Below, one piece after another: positions 1-11,945 of a stretch of DNA of 64,000 nt. Both the position numbers and the translations under genes were made by a program. Origin of the DNA: Prionace glauca (taxonomy: Eukaryota; Chordata; Chondrichthyes; Carcharhiniformes; Carcharhinidae); contig CM075729.1 of the NCBI GenBank assembly GCA_037974335.1, positions 110,527,962 through 110,591,961 on the forward strand, in the 5' to 3' direction. Within the stretch, counting starts at the first letter, position 1, and each line of letters opens with the position of its first letter. Under the pieces are notes generated by a model, which worked only from the letters and a program-made list of their open reading frames with translations, searched no databases and had not been told where the DNA came from.

Positions 1-3000
1 CGAGTGGGGGGGGAGTGAGAGTCGGCGAGTGAGGGGGGAGTGAGAGTCGGTGAGTGAGGGGGGAGTGAGAGTCGGTGAGTGAGGGGGGAGTGAGAGTCGG
101 TGAGTGAGGGGGAGTGAGAGTCGGTGAGTGAGGGGGGGAGTGAGAGTCGGTGAGTGAGGGGGGGAGTGAGAGTCGGTGAGTGAGGGGGGAGTGAGAGCCG
201 GTGAGTGAGGGGGGGAGTGAGAGTCGGTGAGTGAGGGGGGAGTGAGAGTCGGTGAGTGAGGGGGGGAGTGAGAGTCGGTGAGTGAGGGGGGGAGTGAGAG
301 TCGGTGAGTGAGGGGGGAGCGAGAGTCGGTGAGTGAGGGGGGAGCGAGAGTCGGTGAGTGAGGGGGGAGCGAGAGTCGGTGAGCGAGAGTCGGTGAGCGA
401 GAGTCGGTCAGCGAGAGTCGGTGAGCGAGAGTCGGTGAGCGAGAGTCGGTGAGCGAGGGGGGACTGAGAGTCGGTGAGTGAGGGGGGAGTGAGAGTCGGT
501 GAGTGAGGGGGGAGTGAGAGTCGGTGAGTGAGGTGGGAGTGAGAGTCGGTGAGTGAGGGGGGGAGTGAGAGTCGGTGAGTGAGGTGGGAGTGAGAGTCGG
601 TGAGTGAGGGGGGAGTGAGAGTCGGTGAGTGAGGGGGGGACTGAGAGTCAGTGAGTGAGGGGGGAGTGAGAGTCGGTGAGTGAGGGGGGAGTGAGAGTCG
701 GTGAGTGAGGGGGGGAGTGAGAGTCGGTGAGTGAGGGGGGAGTGAGAGTCGGTGAGTGAGGGGGGAGTGAGAGTCGGTGAGTGAGGGGGTGAGTGAGGGG
801 GGAGTGAGAGGCGGTGAGTGAGGGGGGAGTGAGAGTCGGTAAGTGGGGGGGGAGTGAGAGTCGGTGAGTGAGGGGGGAGTGACAGTCGGCGAGTGAGGGA
901 AGAGTGAGAATCGGCGAGTGAGGGGGGAGTGAGAGTCGGTGAGTGGGGGGGGAGTGAGAGTCGGTGAGTGAGGGGGGAGTGAGAGTCGGTGAGTGAGGGG
1001 GGAGTGAGAGTCGGTGAGTGAGGGGAGGAGGTCGAGTCGGTGAGTGAGGAGGGAGCGAGAGTCGGTGAGTGAGGGGGGGAGCGAGAGTCGGTGAGTGAGG
1101 GGGGGAGTGAGAGTCGGTGAGTGAGGGGGGAGTGAGAGTCGGTGAGTGAGGGGGAGTGAGAGTCGGTGAGTGAGGGGGGGAGTGAGAGTCGGTGAGTGAG
1201 GGGGGGAGTGAGAGTCGGTGAGTGAGGGGGGGAGTGAGAGTCGGTGAGTGAGGGGGGGAGCGAGAGTCGGTGAGTGAGTGTCGGTGAGCGAGTGTCGGTG
1301 AGCGAGAGTCGGTGAGCGAGAGTCGGTGAGCGAGAGTCGGTGAGCGAGAGTCGGTGAGCGAGGAGACGGTGAGCGAGAGTCGGTGAGCGAGAGTCGGTGA
1401 GCGAGAGTCGGTGAGCGAGAGTCGGTGAGCGAGAGTCGGTGAGTGAGAGTCGGTGAGTGAGAGTCGGTGAGTGAGGGGGGAGTGAGAGTCTGTGAGTGAG
1501 GGGGGAGTGAGACTCGGTGAGTGAGGGGGGAGTGAGAGTCGGTGAGTGAGGGGGGAGTGAGAGTCGGTGAGTGAGGGGGGAGTGAGAGTCGGTGAGTGAG
1601 GGGGGAGTGAGAGTCGGTGAGTGAGGGGGGAGTGAGAGTCGGTGAGTGAGGGGGGAGTGAGAGTCGGTGAGTGAGGGGGGAGTGAGAGTCGGTGAGTGAG
1701 GGGGGAGTGAGAGTCGGTGAGTGAGGGGGGAGTGAGAGTCGGTGAGTGAGGGGGGAGTGAGAGTCGGTGAGTGAGGGGGGAGTGAGAGTCGGTGAGTGAG
1801 GGGGGAGTGAGAGTCGGTGAGTGAGGGGGGAGTGAGAGTCGGTGAGTGAGGGGGGAGTGAGAGTCGGTGAGCGAGAGTCGGTGAGCGAGAGTCGGTGAGC
1901 GAGAGTCGGTGAGCGAGAGTCGGTGAGCGAGGGGGGCGTGAGAGTCGGTGAGCGAGGGGGGGAGTGAGAGTCGGTGAGCGAGGGGGGGAGTGAGAGTCGG
2001 TGAGCGAGGGGGGAGTGAGAGTCGGTGAATGAGGTGGGAGTGAGAGTCGGTGAGTGAGGGGGGAGTGAGAGTCGGTGAGTGAGGGGGGAGTGAGAGTCGG
2101 TGAGTGAGGGGGGAGTGAGAGTCGGTGAGTGAGGGGGGAGTGAGAGTCGGTGAGTGAGGGGGGAGTGAGAGTCGGTGAGTGAGGGGGGAGTGAGAGTCGG
2201 TGAGTGAGGGGGGAGTGAGAGTCGGTGAGTGAGGGGGGAGTGAGAGTCGGTGAGTGAGGGGGGAGTGAGAGTCGGTGAGTGAGGGGGGGAGTGAGAGTCG
2301 GTGAGTGAGGGGGGAGTGAGAGTCGGTGAGTGAGGGGGGAGTGAGAGTCGGTGAATGAGGGGGGAGCGAGAGTCGGTGTGCGAGGGGGGAGTGAGAGTCG
2401 GTGAGTGAGGGGGTGAGTGAGGGGGGAGTGAGAGTCGGTGAGTGAGGGGGGAGTGAGAGTCGGTGAGTGAGGGGGAGTGAGAGTCGGTGAGTGAGGGGGG
2501 AGTGAGAGTCGGTGAGTGAGGGGGGAGTGAGAGTCGGTGAGTGAGGGGGGAGTGAGAGTCGGTGAGTGAGGGGGGAGTGAGAGTCGGTGAGTGAGGGGGG
2601 AGTGAGAGTCGGTGAGTGAGGGGGGAGTGAGAGTCGGTGAGTGAGGGGGGAGTGAGAGTCGGTGAGTGAGGGGGGAGTGAGAGTCGGTGAGTGAGGGGGG
2701 AGTGAGAGTCGGTGAGTGAGGGGGTAGTGAGAGTCGGTGAGTGAGGGGGGAGTGAGAGTCGGTGAGTGAGGGGGGAGTGAGAGTCGGTGAGTGAGGGGGG
2801 AGTGAGAGTCGGTGAGTGAGGGGGGAGTGAGAGTCGGTGAGTGAGGGGGGAGTGAGAGTCGGTGAGTGAGGGGGAGTGAGAGTCGGTGAGTGAGGGGGGA
2901 GTGAGAGTCGGTGAGTGAGGGGGGAGTGAGAGTCGGTGAGTGAGGGGGGAGTGAGAGTCGGTGAGTGAGGGGGGAGTGAGAGTCGGTGAGTGAGGGGGGA

Positions 3001-6000
3001 GTGAGAGTCGGTGAGTGAGGGGGGAGTGAGAGTCGGTCAGTGAGGGGGGAGTGAGAGTCGGTGAGTGAGGGGGGAGTGAGAGTCGGTGAGTGAGGGGGGA
3101 GTGAGAGTCGGTGAGTGAGGGGGGGAGTGAGAGTCGGTGAGTGAGGGGGGAGTGAGAGTCGGTGAGTGAGGGGGGGAGTGAGAGTCGGTGAGTGAGGGGG
3201 GAGTGAGAGTCGGTGAGTGAGGGGGGGAGTGAGAGTCGGTGAGTGAGGGGGGAGTGAGAGTCGGTGAGTGAGGGGGGAGTGAGAGTCGGTGAGTGAGGGG
3301 GGAGTGAGAGTCGGTGAGTGAGGGGGGAGTGAGAGTCGGTGAGTGAGGGGGGAGTGAGAGTCGGTGAGTGAGGGGGGAGTGAGAGTCGGTGAGTGAGGGG
3401 GGAGTGAGAGTCGGTGAGTGAGGGGGGAGTGAGAGTCGGTGAGTGAGGGGGGAGTGAGAGTCGGTGAGTGAGGGGGGAGTGAGAGTCGGTGAGTGAGGGG
3501 GGAGTGAGAGTCGGTGAGTGAGGGGGGAGCGAGAGTCGGTGAGTGAGGGGGGAGCGAGAGTCGGTGAGCGAGAGTCGGTGAGCGAGAGTCGGTGAGCGAG
3601 AGTCGGTGAGCGAGGGGGGAGCGAGAGTCGGTGAGCGAGGGGGGGAGTGAGAGTCGGTGAGTGAGGGGTGAGTGAGAGTCGGTGAGTGAGGTGGGAGTGA
3701 GAGTCGGTGAGTGGGGGGCAGTGAGAGTCGGTGAGTGAGGGGGGAGTGAGAGTCGGTGAGTGAGGGGGCAGTGAGAGTCGGTGAGTGAGGGGGGAGTGAG
3801 AGTCGGTGAGTGAGGGGGAGTGAGAGTCGGTGAGTGAGGGGGTGAGCGAGGGGGGAGTGAGAGTCGGTGAGTGAGGCGGGGGAGTGAGAGTCGGTGAGTG
3901 AGGGGGGAGGGATGGGGGAGTGAGAGTCGGTGAGTGAGGGGGAGTGAGAGTCGGTGAGTGAGGGGGGAGTGAGAGTCGGTGAGTGAGGGGGGAGTGAGAG
4001 TCGGTGAGTGAGGGGTGAGTGAGAGTCGGTGAGTGAGGTGGGAGTGAGAGTCGGTGAGTGAGGGGGCAGTGAGAGTCGGTGAGTGAGGGGGCAGTGAGAG
4101 TCGGTGAGTGAGGGGGGAGTGAGAGTCGGTGAGTGAGGGGGCAGTGAGAGTCGGTGAGTGAGGGGGGAGTGAGAGTCGGTGAGTGAGGGGGAGTGAGAGT
4201 CGGTGAGTGAGGGGGTGAGTGAGGGGGGAGTGAGAGTCGGTGAGTGAGGCGGGGGAGTGAGAGTCGGTGAGTGAGGGGGGAGGGAGGGGGGAGTGAGAGT
4301 CGGTGAGTGAGGGGGGAGTGAGAGTCGGTGAGTGAGGGGGAGTGAGAGTCGGTGAGTGAGGGGGGTGAGCGAGGGGGGAGTGAGAGTCGGTGAGTGAGGC
4401 GGGGGAGTGAGAGTCGGTGAGTGAGGGGGTGAGTGAGGGGGGAGTGAGAGTCGGTGAGTGAGGGGGGAGTAAGAGTCGGTGAGTGAGGGGGGAGCGAGAG
4501 TCGGTGAGCGAGAGTCGGTGAGCGAGAGTCGGTGAGCGAGAGTCGGTGAGCGAGAGTCGGTGAGCGAGAGTCGGTGGAGCGAGAGTCGGTGAGCGAGAGG
4601 GGAGTGAGAGTCGGTGAGTGAGGGGGGGAGTGAGAGTCGGTGAGTGAGGGGGGAGTGAGAGTCGGTGAGTGAGGGGGGAGTGAGAGTCGGTGAGTGAGGG
4701 GGGAGTGAGAGTCGGTGAGTGAGGTGGGAGTGAGAGTCGGTGAGTGAGGGGGGAGTGAGAGTCGGTGAGTGAGGGGGTGAGTGAGGGGGGAGTGAGAGTC
4801 GGTGAGCGAGGGGGGTGAGTGAGGGGGGAGTGAGAGTCGGTGAGCGAGGGGGTGAGTGAGGGGGGAGTGAGAGTCGGTGAGTGAGGGGGGGAGTAAGAGT
4901 CGGTGAGTGAGGGGGGAGCGAGAGTCGGTGAGTGAGAGTCGGTGAGCGAGAGTCGGTGAGCGAGAGTCGGTGAGCGAGAGTCGGTGAGCGAGAGTCGGTG
5001 AGCGAGAGTCGGTGAGCGAGGGGGGAGTGAGAGTCGGTGAGTGAGGGGGGAGTGAGAGTCGGTGAGTGAGGGGGGAGTGAGAGTCGGTGAGTGAGGGGGG
5101 GAGTGAGAGTCGGTGAGTGAGGGGGGGAGTGAGAGTCAGTGAGTGAGGGGGGAGTGAGAGTCGGTGAGTGAGGGGGGGTTAGAGTCGGTGAATGAGGTGG
5201 GAGTGAGAGTCGGTGAGTGAGGGGGGAGTGAGAGTCGGTGAGTGAGGGGGTGAGTGAGGGGGGGAGTGAGAGTCAGTGAGTGAGGGGGGGAGTGAGAGTC
5301 GGTGAGTGAGGGGGGGTTAGAGTCGGTGAATGAGGTGGGAGTGAGAGTCGGTGAGTGAGGGGGGAGTGAGAGTCGGCGAGTGAGGGGGTGAGTGAGGGGG
5401 GAGTGAGAGTCGGTGAGTGAGGGGGGGAGTGAGAGTCAGTGAGTGAGGGGGGAGTGAGAGTCGGTGAGTGAGGGGGGGTTAGAGTCGGTGAATGAGGTGG
5501 GAGTGAGAGTCGGTGAGTGAGGGGGGAGTGAGAGTCGGTGAGTGAGGGGGTGAGTGAGGGGGGAGTGAGAGTCGGTGAGTGAGGGGGGAGTGAGAGTCGG
5601 TGAGTGAGGGGGGAGTGAGAGTCGGTGAGTGAGGGGGTGAGTGAGAGTCGGTGAGTGAGGGGGGAGTGAGAGTCGGTGAGTGAGGGGGGAGTGAGAGTCG
5701 GTGAGTGAGGGGGGAGTGAGTGTCGGTGAGTGAGGGGGGAGTGAGAGTCGGTGAGTGAGGGGGGATGTGAGCGTCGGTGAGTGAGGGGGTGAGTGAGGGG
5801 GGAGTGAGAGTCGGTGAGTGAGGGGGGAGTGAGAGTCGGTGAGTGAGGGGGGAGTGAGAGTCGGTGAGTGAGGGGGGAGTGTGAGTCGGTGAGTGAGGGG
5901 GGAGTGAGAGTCGGTGAGTGAGGGGGTGAGTGAGGGGGGAGTGAGAGTCGGTGAGCGAGGGGGTGAGTGAGGGGGGAGTGAGAGTCGGTGAGGGAGGGTG

Positions 6001-8875
6001 TGAGTGAGGGGGGAGTGAGAATCGGTGAGTGAGGGGGGGAGTAAGAGTCGGTGAGTGAGGGGGGAGCGAGAGTCGGTGAGTGAGGGGGGGAGCGAGAGTC
6101 GGTGAGCGAGAGTCGGTGAGCGAGAGTCGGTGAGTGAGGGGGGAGTGAGAGTCGGTGAGCGAGAGTCGGTGAGTGAGGGGGGAGTGAGAGTCGGTGAATG
6201 AGGTGGGAGTGAGAGTCGGTGAGTGAGGGGGGAGTGAGAGTCGGTGAGTGAGGGGGTGAGTGAGGGGGGAGTGAGAGTCGGTGAGTGAGGGGGGAGTGAG
6301 AGTCGGTGAGTGAGGGGGGAGTGAGAGTCGGTGAGTGACGGGGGAGTGAGAGTCGGTGAGTGAGGGGGGAGTGAGAGTCGGTGAGTGAGGGGGGAGTGAG
6401 AGTCGGTGAGTGAGGGGGGAGTGAGAGTCGGTGTGTGAGGGGGGAGTGAGAGTCGGTGAGTGAGGGGGGAGTGAGAGTCGGTGAGCGAGAGTCGGTGAGT
6501 GAGGGGGGAGTGAGAGTCGGTGAATGAGGTGGGAGTGAGAGTCGGTGAGTGAGGGGGGAGTGAGAGTCGGTGAGTGAGGGGGTGAGTGAGGGGGGAGTGA
6601 GAGTCGGTGAGTGAGGGGGGAGTGAGAGTCGGTGAGTGAGGGGGGAGTGAGAGTCGGTGAGTGACGGGGGAGTGAGAGTCGGTGAGTGAGGGGGGAGTGA
6701 GAGTCGGTGAGTGAGGGGGGAGTGAGAGTCGGTGAGTGAGGGGGGAGTGAGAGTCGGTGTGTGAGGGGGGAGTGAGAGTCGGTGAGTGAGGGGGGAGTGA
6801 GAGTCGGTGAGTGAGGGGGGAGTGAGAGTCGGTGAGTGAGGAAGGGTGGTGAGAGTCGGTGAGTGAGGGGGGAGTGAGAGTCGGTGAGCGAGGGGGGGAG
6901 TGAGTGTCGGTGAGTGAGGGGGGAGTGAGAGTCGGTGAGTGAGGGGGGAGTGAGAGTCGGTGAGTGAGGGGGGAGTGAGAGTCAGTGAGTGAGGGGGGGA
7001 GTGAGAGTCGGTGAGTGAGGGGGGAGTGAGAGTCGGTGAGTGAGGGGGGAGTGAGAGTCGGTGAGTGAGGAGGGTGGTGAGAGTCGGTGAGTGAGGGGGG
7101 AGTGAGAGTCGGTGAGTGAGGGGGGAGTGAGAGTCAGTGAGTGGGGGGGGGTGAGTGAGAGCCGGTGAGTGAGGGGGGAGTGAGAGTCGGTGATTGAGGG
7201 GGGGGAGTGAGAGTCGGTGAGTGAGGGGGGAGTGAGAGTCGGTGAGTGAGGGGGGAGTGAGTGTCGGTGAGTGAGGGGGGAGTGAGTGTCGGTGAGTGAG
7301 GGGGGAGTGAGAGTCGGTGAGTGAGGGGGGAGTGAGAGTCGGTGAGTGAGGGGGGAGTGAGTGTCGGTGAGTGAGGGGGGAGTGAGAGTCGGTGAGTGAG
7401 GGGGGGAGTGAGAGACGGTGAGTGAGGGGGTGAGTGAGGGGGGAGTGAGAGTCGGTGAGTGAGGGGGGAGTGAGAGTCGGTGAGTGAGGGGGGAGTGAGA
7501 GTCGGAGAGTGAGGGGGGAGTGAGAGTCGGTGAGTGAGGGGGGAGTGAGAGTCGGTGAGTGAGGGGGGAGTGAGAGTCGGTGAGTGAGGGGGGAGTGAGA
7601 GTCGGTGAGTGAGGGGGGAGTGAGAGTCGGTGAGTGAGGGGGGAGTGAGAGTCGGTGAGTGAGGGGGGAGTGAGAGTCGGTGAGTGAGGGGGGAGCGAGA
7701 GTCGGTGAGTGAGGGGGGAGCGAGAGTCGGTGAGCGAGAGTCGGTGAGCGAGAGTCGGTGAGCGAGAGTCGGTGAGCGAGGGGGGAGCGAGAGTCGGTGA
7801 GCGAGGGGGGGAGTGAGAGTCGGTGAGTGAGACTCGGTGAGTGAGAGTCGGTGAGTGAGAGTCGGTGAGTGAGGGGGGAGTGAGAGTCGGTGAGTGAGGG
7901 GAGAGTGAGAGTCGGTGAGTGAGGGGGGAGTGAGAGTCGGTGAGTGAGGGGTAAGTGAGAGTCGGTGAGTGAGGTGGGAGTGAGAGTCGGTGAGTGAGGG
8001 GGCAGTGAGAGTCGGTGAGTGAGGGGGGAGTGAGAGTCGGTAAGTGAGGGGGCAGTGAGAGTCGGTGAGTGAGGGGGGAGTGAGAGTCGGTGAGTGAGGG
8101 GGAGTGAGAGTCGGTGAGTGAGGGGGGAGTGAGAGTCGGTGAGTGAGGGGGGAGTGAGAGTCGGTGAGTGAGGGGTGAGTGAGAGTCGGTGAGTGAGGTG
8201 GGAGTGAGAGTCGGTGAGTGAGGGGGCAGTGAGAGTCGGTGAGTGAGGGGGGAGTGAGAGTCGGTGAGTGAGGGGGCAGTGAGAGTCGGTGAGTGAGGGG
8301 GGAGTGAGAGTCGGTGAGTGAGGGGGAGTGAGAGTCGGTGAGTGAGGGGGTGAGCGAGGGGGGAGTGAGAGTCGGTGAGTGAGGCGGGGGAGTGAGAGTC
8401 GGTGAGTGAGGGGGGAGGGATGGGGGAGTGAGAGTCGGTGAGTGAGGGGGAGTGAGAGTCGGTGAGTGAGGGGGGAGTGAGAGTCGGTGAGTGAGGGGGG
8501 AGTGAGAGTCGGTGAGTGAGGGGTGAGTGAGAGTCGGTGAGTGAGGTGGGAGTGAGAGTCGGTGAGTGAGGGGGCAGTGAGAGTCGGTGAGTGAGGGGGC
8601 AGTGAGAGTCGGTGAGTGAGGGGGCAGTGAGAGTCGGTGAGTGAGGGGGCAGTGAGAGTCGGTGAGTGAGGGGGGAGTGAGAGTCGGTGAGTGAGGGGGA
8701 GTGAGAGTCGGTGAGTGAGGGGGTGAGTGAGGGGGGAGTGAGAGTCGGTGAGTGAGGCGGGGGAGTGAGAGTCGGTGAGTGAGGGGGGAGGGAGGGGGGA
8801 GTGAGAGTCGGTGAGTGAGGGGGGAGTGAGAGTCGGTGAGTGAGGGGGAGTGAGAGTCGGTGAGTGAGGGGGTGA
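1..8875. repeat. GA-rich 25-bp minisatellite array
   Basis: Head-to-tail copies of a roughly 25-bp unit built from gtcggtgagtgag, a run of 5-7 G, and agtgaga fill the whole stretch. Blocks of a shorter 14-bp unit (gagcgagagtcggt) recur near 371-460, 1265-1450, 1861-1925, 3560-3620, 4500-4600, 4920-5020 and 7730-7800. The plus strand is almost free of C and T apart from the tcggt core. The array runs into an assembly gap, so its true length is unknown. Long open frames on the minus strand here (peptides of SLTDSH and SPLTH type) arise because the unit lacks stops. They are not genes. Confidence 0.97.
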
Positions 8876-8975
8876 NNNNNNNNNNNNNNNNNNNNNNNNN
8901 NNNNNNNNNNNNNNNNNNNNNNNNNNNNNNNNNNNNNNNNNNNNNNNNNNNNNNNNNNNNNNNNNNNNNNNNNNN
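8876..8975. other. Assembly gap of 100 N
   Basis: Exactly 100 N follow the minisatellite directly. A round-number gap at the edge of an array usually marks an unresolved repeat of unknown size, so the distance across it should not be trusted. Confidence 0.99.
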
Positions 8976-9059
8976 CACGTGCTCACTGTGTGCTTATAGA
9001 CTCCATAGGCGGCCCTCGCTCGGCCTTACCTCGCCGAAGTGAGTGGCCCACCCGTAGAA

Positions 9060-9345
9060 GTTAGCCCCCGCCCCCGCCCCCGCTTCCGGTCCCGCCCCCG
9101 CCCCCGCGCCCCCCCCGCCCCGCCCCCGCGCCCCCCCGCCCCGCCCCCGCGCCCCCCCCGCCCCCGCGCCCCCCCCGCCCCCGCCCCCGCCCCCGCTTCC
9201 CCCGCCCCCGCTTCCCCGCCCCGCTTCCCGCCCCCGCCCCCGCTTCCCCGCCCCCGCTTCCCCGCTTCCCCGCCCCCGCTTCCCCGCCCCCGCTTCCCCG
9301 CTTCCCCGCTTCCCCGCCCCCGCCGGCCTCCGGCTCCGCTCTGCG
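9060..9345. repeat. C-rich low-complexity island (CCCCCG / CTTCCCCG)
   Basis: The stretch is almost entirely C with regular G and occasional CTT, in loose units of cccccgc and cttccccgc. It is CpG-dense and would give G-runs on the minus strand. Proline- or glycine-rich open frames in both directions follow from composition. A CpG-rich regulatory element is possible, but nothing seen here links it to a gene. Confidence 0.85.
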
Positions 9346-9411
9346 CCGCGATCCCGCTCCAGCGGGGGCCAAGACAAAGGGAGAGCGGCAAGTGCGGACC
9401 GGAGCAGGGAG

Positions 9412-9594
9412 AACTGGAAAGGAGCGGAAAACCCGGGCTGGAGCGCCAAAGCGCGGAATGGAGCTACAAAACCCGGAGTGGAGCGACAAAACCCGGAGTG
9501 GTGCAAACAAACCTGGAGTGGAGCTACAAAACCCGGAGTGGAACGACAAGACCCAGAATGGAGCTGCAAAACTCGGAGCGAAGCAGAAAGACCC
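9412..9594 (+). repeat. Short 19-21 bp tandem repeat
   Basis: About eight imperfect copies of a unit like ggagtggagcgacaaaaccc, with drift in every copy. It sits between the C-rich island and an S2 SINE. No coding potential is credited to it. Confidence 0.8.
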
Positions 9595-9599
9595 ATACC

Positions 9600-9975
9600 A
9601 GCATCAGAAGGCAGTGCAGTGGTGTTGTGGCATTTGTCACTGGACGTGTAATCCATAGACCCAAGCTGGTGCTTTCGGGACCCGGGTTCAAATCCCACCA
9701 TGTCAGATGGTGAAATTTGAAATCAATAGAAAAAACCTGGAATGAGAGTCTAATAATGACCATGAAACCATTGTCAATTGTTGTACAAACCCATCTGGTT
9801 CACTTGTTTTCCTCAGCAAGGAAATCTGCTGTCCTTACCCAGTCTGGCCTACAGGAGACCTCCAGACCTGGTTGATTCTGAACGGTCTTCCAAACCACTC
9901 AGTTCAAGGACAATTAGGGATGGGCAATAAATGCTGGCCAAGTCAGTGATGGCCACATCCCATGAATAAAAAATC
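9600..9975 (+). repeat. S2 SINE, near full length
   Basis: A tRNA-like head (cactggacgtgtaatcc) is followed by a B box, gggttcaaatccc, that matches the RNA polymerase III consensus. The body contains the family-typical phrase on a pair of aaacccatctggttcac. The end is gggcaataaatgctggcc followed by cccatgaataaa. The same family is present on the minus strand at 12905-13280 and, broken, at 59075 and 31330. Confidence 0.75.
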
Positions 9976-10007
9976 CAGAGTGGTGCCACAAACCTGGATT
10001 GAAATAG

Positions 10008-10093
10008 GAAATGATGTGGGTATGCCGGCGTTGGACTGGCGTAAACACAGTAAAAAGTCTGACAACACCAGGTTTTAGTCCAACCGATTTATT
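10008..10093 (-). repeat. 3' tail of a Penelope-like retroelement
   Basis: Its reverse complement matches the terminal segment of the element at 57315-57872, from the aataaacctgttggac region to the terminal ccggcatctccacatcat-type sequence. Only the tail is present, and the CA-rich minisatellite follows at once. Confidence 0.5.
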
Positions 10094-10104
10094 TGATAAT
10101 ATTC

Positions 10105-11075
10105 TCACATACTGTACCCCATCCTACTCCCCAAGCTCACACACACATACTGTACCCATCCAACTCCCATCTTCACACACATACTGTACCCCATCCAACT
10201 CCCCACATTCACACACACACATACTGTACCCCATCCAACTCCCCATCTTCACACACATACTGTACCCCATCCAACTCCTCACATTCACACACACACATAC
10301 TGTACCCCATCCAACTCCCCATCTTCACACACATACTGTACCCCATCCAACTCCCCATCTTCACACACATACTGTACCCCATCTAACTCCTCACATTCAC
10401 ACACACACATACTGTACCCCATCCAACTCCCCAAGCTCACACACACACATACTGTACCCCATCCAACTCCTCACATTCACACACACATATACTGTACCCC
10501 ATCCAACTCCCCATCTTCACACACATACTGTACCCCATCTAACTCCTCACATTCACACACACACATACTGTACCCCATCCAACTCCCCAAGCTCATACAC
10601 ACACATACTGTACCCCATCCAACTCCTCACATTCACACACACACATACTGTACCCCATCCAACTCCCCATCTTCACACACATACTGTACCCCATCCAACT
10701 CCCCACATTCACACACACACATACTGTACCCCATCCGACTCCCCATCTTCACACACATACTGTACCCCATCCTACTCCCCATCTTCACACATACACGTAC
10801 TGTACCCCATCCAACTCCCTAAGCTCACACACACATACTGTACCCCATCCAACTCCCCAAGCTCACACACACATACTGTACCCCATCCAACTTCCCACAC
10901 TCACACACACACATACACCCACACCGTATCCCATCCGACTCCCCACGCTCACACATACACACTGTACCCAACACCACGTGCTCACACACACACAGTATAC
11001 CCCAACTCCCCAACCTCACACATACACACTGACCCCATCTAACTCCCTCCGTTTCACACTCAGACCACTGTCTAA
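10105..11075 (+). repeat. CA-rich minisatellite, 36-40 bp units
   Basis: About 25 units combine cacacacatactgtacc, ccatccaactcccc and a variable joint (catcttca, cacattca or aagctca). Unit length changes with the number of CA steps, and the right end decays from about 10880 on. The 343-aa open frame across it (HTVPHPTPH-type peptide) is a product of the repeat. Confidence 0.95.
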
Positions 11076-11534
11076 CTCCACACCATTTGATACACAAATT
11101 CTCTTCACTCACAACATACCAATTTAACATTTTATTTGCACCACTTCCAATTCAGTTCTTTCTGCATCCCTCCAAACTCTGCCCTCCCTCTCTGCCCCCT
11201 TGTCTCTCCCCTTTATTGCCTCTCAATCTGCTTAATGAAGCTGAAGCCCTCTCCTGCTGCTGCTGTTGCAAATGGAATGACTGCAGCCGCTGCCTACACC
11301 AGCTGGGCTTCCTGATGGTGTGAGAACTCCAACCCGCAGCATCGTGTCCCCTGTTTGACCAGCTGTGATCCTTTAGCCAGTAGTTGGTGCTGACGTTCCC
11401 TTTCCATCGGTTACTGTCAGTGTCGGCAGCAATCAGCTTGCTTTGTAGACAGGACGGTTAGATTGAGTGTACCCCTGTGAAGATCATATGGTCAGTCCGA
11501 CAATCTGATCAACTCATTCTGGAAATACTCGTCA
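11076..11534. other. Unassigned stretch
   Basis: The sequence shows no recognisable gene or repeat family. A short ctgctgctgctgttgc run lies near 11257. It is probably ordinary intergenic DNA. Confidence 0.4.
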
Positions 11535-11858
11535 GGCTGTGTGACACGGTGGCACAGTGTTTAGCGCTGCTGTCTCACAGCGCCAGGGACCAGGGTTCAA
11601 TTCCAGTCTCGAGTCACTGTCCGTGTGGGGTTTGCACATTCTCCCTGTGTCTGCGTGGGTTTCTTCCAGGTGGTCCGGTTTCCTCCACATTCCAGAGACG
11701 CGCAGATTGGTTGATTGGCCATACTAAATTGACCGTAGTGTCAGGGGGATAACGGGATAAATATGTGGAGCTACAGGAATAGGGCCGGGATGGGATGGTG
11801 GTCTATACAGAATCAATGGGCCGAATGGCCTCCGTCTGTACTGTAGGATTCATGACTC
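11535..11858 (+). repeat. S1 SINE, full length
   Basis: The head is acggtggcacagtg with a tRNA-type A box, then a B box gggttcaattcc. The body includes tttgcacattctccctgtg and gattggttgattggcc, and the 3' part ends in gggccgaatggcctcc and ctgtaggattcatg. The order and length match the other S1 copies in the window. Confidence 0.85.
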
Positions 11859-11875
11859 TGGAATTAGTTCGGCAG

Positions 11876-11945
11876 CATCTGTGGAGAGAGGAACAGAGTT
11901 AATGTTTCAGGTCTGTGATCTTTCATCAGAACTGGGAAAAGTTAG
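11876..11945 (+). repeat. Fragment of a short dispersed repeat (cagcatctgtggag type)
   Basis: cagcatctgtggagagagg, then acagagttaatgtttcagg and a catcagaactg end, match a module that also occurs near 13475-13600, 37745-37850 and 56096-56190. Confidence 0.6.

Noticed and set aside
1-8875. CRISPR array
   Set aside because: There are no unique spacers between fixed repeats, the unit is one continuous minisatellite, and the genome is vertebrate.
5273-8986. 1237-aa Ser/Pro-rich minus-strand frame resembling a mucin
   Set aside because: It is the GA minisatellite read in reverse and runs through the N gap.
9026-9713. Gly/Ala- or Pro/Arg-rich frames suggesting a collagen-like or disordered protein
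   Set aside because: They lie on the C-rich low-complexity island and a 20-bp repeat. Frames are open on both strands for reasons of composition.
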